Below, in pieces: positions 57,539 through 64,000 of a stretch of DNA of 64,000 bases. The stretch comes from Ischnura elegans. Taxonomy: Eukaryota; Arthropoda; Insecta; Odonata; Coenagrionidae. The notes below the pieces were generated by a model. It saw only the letters and a list, made by a program, of their open reading frames with translations, had not been told where the DNA came from and searched no databases. Every line of letters begins with the position of its first letter. Position 1 is the stretch's first letter. The stretch lies in contig NC_060257.1 in assembly GCF_921293095.1 (NCBI RefSeq), positions 94,353,449 through 94,417,448 on the forward strand, read 5' to 3'. The translations under genes were made by a program, and so were the position numbers.

Positions 57539-58036
57539 GTCACGGGGCCGTTGTGTCCCGCCCGAAATGCAATTCATGCAGGGCCGGAACTAGCCTTACA
57601 TTTACGACGAAATATAATAAGAAAAGAGAAATGAGGGACTGGAAACCAAAAATTAAATAAAGTGAAAGGAAGAAATGACGGGGGTGGAAGAAAATAAGGA
57701 AGGGAATCCCGCCTTACCTTGGCTTCCGCCCGAACTCTGCACCCCATGCGTCCTTCCACCACTTGATTCTCGCCCGAGCTTCGGCGAGATAAAAACGAGT
57801 CTTCACCTTGACATCAGGCGAACGAATGCTGTCCTCTTCGCCTGGACACAAGCGAATGAATGAATACCGGTGCCAGGCCTGCCCTGTTCTTCCGGGGCTA
57901 CTCAAGGCCACTTTAGGCAAACAAGTACGGCACAAAACAAAAAAAAACCAAGGCAGGCGGGAAAAAAGAAGAAAGGAGGGAAATTCAAATGAAATGAAAA
58001 GAAAAGAAGACATACGGCTGTTCCGGCCCGAACAGG
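57539..58036. repeat. Diverged dispersed repeat, copy 2
   Basis: Matches 52905-53337 block by block. Inside it GGGCCGGAACTAGCC (57581-57595) is nearly the inverse of GGCTGTTCCGGCCC (58016-58029), which may be the true terminal inverted repeat of a ~449-bp non-autonomous element. Confidence 0.7.
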
Positions 58037-58039
58037 CTT

Positions 58040-61000
58040 TGTAGGAATATTTCTTCCATGGGTTCCCCACGATAGGTTCGTAGATCGGCCTTCCAGAAGT
58101 TTGACGTAGTCTAGGTCTTAGGAATAAATTTCAACGAATTTTCGGTGTCAATCAATGATAATAGGCGCCATCTACACGCATATTAGCTCCTTTGAGATTC
58201 ATTGCACGCTTCTTCGGTGACATATTTGGAAGTCACGCCGTCAGTTATCGCTGTGACGTCGTCACACCTGTTGAGCGCCGATTCTGACTCAACGGCATTC
58301 ATCTCCGCCAGAGTCTTACATAGTGGTGCTGCTTTAATTCGAGAAATGAATAACAGGATTTAAGTGAACAGAACTAAGCTAAATCCATTATATCTTTAAA
58401 GTTACAGCAGAAATATGTGATACATATGCTACTTTAAAAATAAGATTCAAATGTGTGTGATGCATAGTTAGGATTAACGATATAAAAGTTAAAGATTTAT
58501 GCTTATGGTTAAAATAGGGTAAACAAGTTAATTTCATCGTTACTTTCTTTTAAAGTTGACTGTAATTCGTTTTATTTCTGCGTTAACTGATTCGAAACTA
58601 ACTTCAATTTATGTTATTGTTTTATTTTTGGAGAATGTCGATCTGTTCGGATTCGGGCATGAAGCTTGTGCAGCAGGCAAAATAGGAAATAAAACAATGC
58701 AATTAGAATGCAATATATGTGGCAGGGTAGTTTTGAAAGAATGCAATCAACAGGCACAGACGAATACATCCAAGGGAAAGTTGAGATGACCTCCCATCAG
58801 AGACGGTTCGAAGACAGTGTCTGCGGAACCATCTCGGCAACATCGTACCAATGTACACATACATATATCAGATTTTGGTTGAATATGAGAAAGAGCCCTA
58901 TGGGGAATGCGTTTATTTGGCCGTAATTGCGAAAAAATATATTTTTAAAGTTATTTTGAAGGTTTCATTATTTTTAAAGGAATAAATAAATTTTAACGCA
59001 CAATTTATCTCTTTAACACTAATTTAAATCAGTTTCTATTTGTGAAGATAGCTATTAACTTTAACAAGTTACTTTTTACCGAGAGTAACTTCAACTTTAA
59101 TAAGTTAATTGTTTTGGGTGACTTTCCCAACTCTGACGTGGTGACATGGTATTTGCAATTAATAATTCGAAAACCGGAACCTATTTCGATCATCGTGCGC
59201 ACTTCAAGTCACGGACCAACATTTGGAACTTCACTCACGCGTAAAAATACTGCCATATGATTAGATTTTTTCAAATCTAAGAAAAGGCTTGGGAACGACC
59301 AAGCTTACGTATGCATGAGAAACTATACAGAAACGTTGCCACTAGCGTTTCTGCATTTGATATGGAATGACTAGAATTGGAGCTCGACATACTTTGCCGC
59401 AAACTTTAATGAGAGCGTGTTGCTCTTTCATTTATTGTGCATTTAATGCAGCTAGCATGCCACATTAAATGACGAATCAATTACTCGTTTCTTGGATGGT
59501 ACACTTGGTCGTATTGCTCACAGCAGCCAAAATTTCAACTTTTGTCGGAGATAACTATTACTTCGTATCTCCTAAACCCTTGCGAAAATTAATCATTTTA
59601 GAGTTAAAACTGTCTGATTGTGTTTTTTTTCGAGTCACTTTTGAAGGACATTGACTTGAATGAATCGGTTTAAAGTTTTGATTCGTTTTAAGTTTTATGA
59701 ACTAGAGTCCCCTTAATTTTTTTACAATTGCCTATAAAATTCCTCTCGCGTTAATTACGGCACTGTGTTCGCGTTCTTTGAAGTAAAATTTCCCAAGCCC
59801 TTATCGATTGGTTTGCTGTTGCTTCCCTTACCTCTTGCTGTGGAATCTCAGCGTGATCCAGTCGTCTCAAGGGTGCTGGGAATCTGGCGCTCTCGCCTCA
59901 TGTCACGACTTACGGGCGAGGACGAAAGGGAACCCCCTCTGCGCCTGACGACCGTCTCTTGTCTGCGACCGAGCGAACAATCCACAAACGAATGCCGCCC
60001 TCCCTATTAATATGCTCCCTCCCTGCCCCATCCCACCCGTCACTCCGAAGGCAATACAAAACAGTGTTGCCAGTCCGCTGTTTCATCTTCGCTGTGTTTT
60101 TTTTAAATCTGCGCCCTTCTCAGCCCCGAATGACGGAGAGACAGCATATCTTAGCGGAACTCCCGCTCAATGAATATGTAGATTAAGACTCTTGTCAACA
60201 ATTGCCTGTATCTCAAATTTTAAAAATGCATGAAGTATGCAATCAGATGTAATATTTCTAAACAAGAGATACAGGGAAATTTCGAACTGAGTCTATACTA
60301 TGTTTATTGAAAAGTACGAGGCGGCATGTTTAATTTCAAGTGAGTGATTTATAGTCATGAGAAAAGACAAAACACGACCCGCCGTGCACCATCCTACGAG
60401 GGGAATTCGTAACTAAACTGTCCGTTGTGTTTTGATGGCAGCATGATTTTCAAACTTGGCTAGCCATGTCCGTAGCCACAGGTAAATTCAATTCGCATAT
60501 CTGTCCGTTCGCTAATTCATCGTGTCGTTTCTTTCGGTAATTTCTGCTAAGTCGTTTTTTTGGATTCCGCAAATTTAATGAGAGGTATTTCTCCTAATTA
60601 TTCAACAACTTACGCTTTGATCACGAGAAGATGGTGAAGCCCTCCAAAGCATTTTGTACTCTTCAGTTTTCACTTTTAGTTATTTAGACCAAAGTGCGGG
60701 TGGCTGCATGAAATCCAGACATTATATGGTTGGGCACCTAAACACAACCCAAGATTGACCAACTTCATTTTCTTGCGTCATAAGTCTGCCACCAATTCTT
60801 CGCTCTGCTGGATGGATTACGCCTTACGATGAATGCGTTTCTTCTGCAACGTACTAAGCCGCTGCTAGCCGCCTCAGTGGGTGTGCGGTGGGGGTTGCTG
60901 GGACAAAAACCGATAAAAAAGGAATGTGCGCTTTGTAATGATTTCACTGTACTGAGTCCCACCTAGCATTTGTTTAAGTTCTTTATCGTTCGGGGAAAAA

Positions 61001-62448
61001 GCGAATTCCACTACATATCCGTTGTGCAAAATGCCTCTTTTATTTAATAGCTCCTGTCGGACTAATAAAATTAGCGAGATGTTCCAAGATGATGTTTTCC
61101 GTATCGCTATGAAATACATCTATTCATCATTGCTCAAGCAACCTAAACATACCACCTTAGACTTCCAGTACCTTGCATTCCCCTTGCTGATTCGTATGTG
61201 AACTGGTCAACAGTTTCTGTTCGAACGTAGCAGTGTGTGAAGAATCGCACTGATTTTATTTGTATTTAATTTAGTTCACGGGTTCAGTCGTGAAGTCTTG
61301 CGCATTCGAAGTGCGGCCAATGAGAGTGAGCCTTTCTTCCAATTTTTCATCCGAACGCCTTTCCATCCAAGCTATATTTATACTATATTCCGTCCTTCGC
61401 CGGATAATCCACGATAAAAATATTTGCTTGCAACGATGCCGATGGCAGTCAAGGGTAGCAATGTAAGACGGTCCCCTCCACTCTCGATTTGATCCATTAT
61501 TCCCCTCGGCACTTGTTCGAATGCGCTGGATTCGGGGGAAATGTGGCAACAATGTAAACTTCTGCCACCCATCCCCTATGTCGCACTTGGCACACTTGCC
61601 GCCGGGGGGCGCCCTCACACGACCGAGCGACAAAAGAAGTGAGTTGATGGTGTTCATGCACAAATGCCTCTGTGCCACCCCTGTGGGTGCAGGGGCGTCC
61701 GGCCGTGATGGAATGAGGGGAGGCAGCCCCCCTGAACTAACTCCTCCACCTCTACCATATAATAATCATCCCTTGATTGATTATCGGCAGAGGAAATGTG
61801 GGCACATTTACGTTGAATACATTTTTGCGCATTTCGGAATGATTAATTTCGTCTTTTCTTTACCTGCGTGGCATTTAATTCAACAGTCGGTTGTCAACCA
61901 TTTCTAGGAAGGTTAAACTCATCGTTCTGTGATGTAAAAAGCGATATTTTATGGAATTAAATTATGGCGGCGCCAACGTCAGATACTTTTGAGTGTATTT
62001 TGGACCTTGAAAGGGGTCAATTTTGTTCCTTTTCACCTGCGTAACATTGACTACGGCAGACTTTCTTCAAATATTTCTGCAACAGTTCAACCCAATGTAC
62101 TTGGATTTACAATGCGCTATTTTGTAGTATTTAATGTAGCTAGAGTTTTAAATGAAAGTACGTTAAGTCTGTTGGATTAATATTTAACAAGGAGTACGCA
62201 CATTTATTTTTAAATTCAATTTCCTTCTTTTATTTAATATGCGATTAGCGATGTCTCCCCTACACACTCTTTGTCATCGAGGATTTTGGTCCCAGCACCA
62301 TGCCAGTACAAAACGACCTAACTGACGTCACGCTGTTTAAATTAGCAACCGAGCACCCCATTCATGACTTTCTTATTAGTTTTCCGTTTCTGACTGCGCA
62401 TGCACATTCATCCTCACTCATCATGACAAATTTTTGATGTTGGGACCA
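58040..62448. other. Unassigned region
   Basis: No gene supported. GC-richer patches at 59820-60180 and 61520-61740 have overlapping frames on both strands (for example 61271-61678 on minus and 61521-61907 on plus) without recognisable domains. Confidence 0.35.
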
Positions 62449-62451
62449 TTA

Positions 62452-62872
62452 TGCCTCGTTCACATTACGATCGTCCGAGCCGTCGTCGGAACTATCGTGC
62501 ATTCACATTACGATGGTTGAAACCTGTGCTGCTCTCTAGTGCTGACATCTAAAGTGAACGGGAAATTGATGATTAGCAAAGCTGTTGAGGTTTGCATTGA
62601 CAAGATGTTACTGTTTTCAACGTGTATTTACCGAATAATTTTTCTTCCGCTCATATTCTTCCTTCCTAGGACAAATCCATGAAAATAATAGAGCTTCACG
62701 AGCTTTTCGTCCTTCTCTTGTCGCTTCCGTTTCCGGTCTCCCAACGCCTAACCATAGTAAAGTGGCAACGTTCGGAACTACGTCAACTATAGTCAGGACT
62801 TGCATTCACACGGCTAGTTCGGTCAACTATAGTTAGGACGACGGCTCGAACTATCGTAATGTGAATGAGGCA
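62452..62872. mobile_element. Harbinger-type MITE, 421 bp, TTA target duplication
   Basis: The ends TGCCTCGTTCACATTACGAT and the inverse of ATCGTAATGTGAATGAGGCA differ at one or two positions, and pairing continues through CGAGCCGTCGTC. TTA lies at 62449-62451 and 62873-62875, the 3-bp TWA-type duplication of PIF/Harbinger elements. Internal inverted words (ACTATAGT and others) occur in the right half. Non-coding. Confidence 0.85.
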
Positions 62873-62875
62873 TTA

Positions 62876-64000
62876 CTTAGCCCTAGCAACGGATGCGTTG
62901 TTTTCATTGTAGTAAGTTTGAGAAGGCCACTGAACTCAAAGCACTGAACAAAGAATATGGTCCTCCCGTCCTCCAAAGATGGCGGGCTTCCATGTGATTT
63001 AGATATAAACAAGCGGAAATATTTATTGGAGGATAGTGTATTTTGAGGTGGAAAATATGTCGTCAGGGATCCAAGTTCCACTATCAGCCTTAATGTATAA
63101 GCTGAGGAAAAAATGCAAAACGGCACGATTGTTTAGCTTCCTGGAGTAGGGATATACTTATAAGCATTCCATTGTTAAGAGTCATCGATCCTTGATTGTC
63201 GATTGTTTTTATCGATATTGCTTCTCTCTTTGCTGTGAAAACATATCGTATATCGCCGTCACCTCGGGCGCTGGTATCGACGCTTTCTTGTTGTTTGCCA
63301 TTCACCCAGAATGCAATGCGGCCGATGACGAGCCCCTCACGTGACTCGCATTGTTTGGCATGCGGGAGCTGGTTTATGTATCTCGTTCACAAATTTTATT
63401 TCTATTGATTGAGCTGTGAGTCGAAGGCTTAGTCAGATCCAAACTATGTAAGCTTTCCAAATATTTTGTAGAAATTTTGTTTCATGGAAGGTCATCCTTC
63501 TCTGGTCATCCACCAACGACATCGTTCCAAGAAACTCCCATCATTCCAGCTTTCTCAAACATCCGACGAGGGGGCGATGTTTTTGCCCCTCTTTTATTTA
63601 GCGGAAAGCTCTTTTGTTTTGTTTTGCGAATGGAGCGCCCGGTTGCCTTCATTTATTTTTTCTCTTCCGTCAAGAGCAAACATTGCTGAGAGTCGCGTGG
63701 GCCAATTCGTTTCTCTCCGCTTGTGTGAATTTGATAAAAGCTTTCCTTCCACCGCAGCCAACCTAGAACAGCGGCACTTATTTAAGCGCAAACTCGAAAC
63801 CGTAGACGTCACTTCCGGTGGTCTCGGGTACCCCCATCTGTCATTTGTGGAGGGACCTTCCTCGATATATGTGCCGCGACTCCGCAGGACAATTTATTTT
63901 CTAATATATCGACTGTGTATCACTTCAATAACTCTCAATTATATTAGTATCATTGATGATAAATTTGCCATATGTGATATTGGGATTGCGTTAGCATTGA
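62876..64000. other. Unassigned end of window
   Basis: Several short frames, none recognisable. No repeat structure noticed. Confidence 0.35.

Noticed and set aside
61271..61907. Overlapping 135-aa and 128-aa frames on opposite strands
   Set aside because: Both strands are open, no domains, no splice context and no convincing codon bias.

Overview
The window is nuclear DNA from an animal, most likely an insect. It is AT-rich, has no operons and no long uninterrupted genes, and is packed with decayed retrotransposons, DNA transposons and MITEs. The only host gene I can name is an exon of a neuropeptide F (NPF/NPY family) precursor on the minus strand at 36249-36451. It encodes a signal peptide and almost the whole NPF peptide. 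The exon ends inside the Arg codon of the C-terminal RPR(F/Y) motif, at the intron position typical of this family. A second, unnamed exon candidate is at 26602-26781 (+). It has an acceptor-like start, strong G/C preference at third codon positions and a stop.

Region by region: 1-6094 holds an unassigned broken reading frame, an RTE 3' end, twin CRE-like palindromes, two hAT-type MITEs with 8-bp target duplications, a hammerhead-like motif and the 3' end of a Jockey/CR1-like LINE. 6095-18156 is a 12-kb nest of DNA transposons. 18157-25540 has more hAT-type elements, a dead mariner and a 165-bp hairpin. 25541-34735 is mostly unremarkable. 34736-37490 holds a LINE and the NPF exon. 40690-45193 holds three RTE copies. 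45200-64000 is mostly unassigned, with a diverged repeat pair, a tRNA-derived SINE-like piece and a Harbinger-type MITE.

The most striking structure is the nest at 6095-18156. It contains an inverted repeat whose arms are both 2051 bp once two later insertions in the left arm are subtracted, around a 196-bp spacer. The other arm preserves the empty site for both insertions, and a second copy of the arm sequence preserves the empty site for a third. All three insertions made a 2-bp target duplication (TT, AT, AC), and the outer unit is flanked by AC on both sides. Three of the four element families begin with CCC. The nest carries copies of a broken exon for a THAP zinc-finger domain. I infer one DNA-transposon superfamily with 2-bp duplications, possibly ISL2EU-like, that repeatedly inserted into its own relatives.

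No CRISPR array, rRNA, intact tRNA gene or complete protein-coding gene was found. Coordinates of decayed elements are approximate unless a target duplication fixes them.
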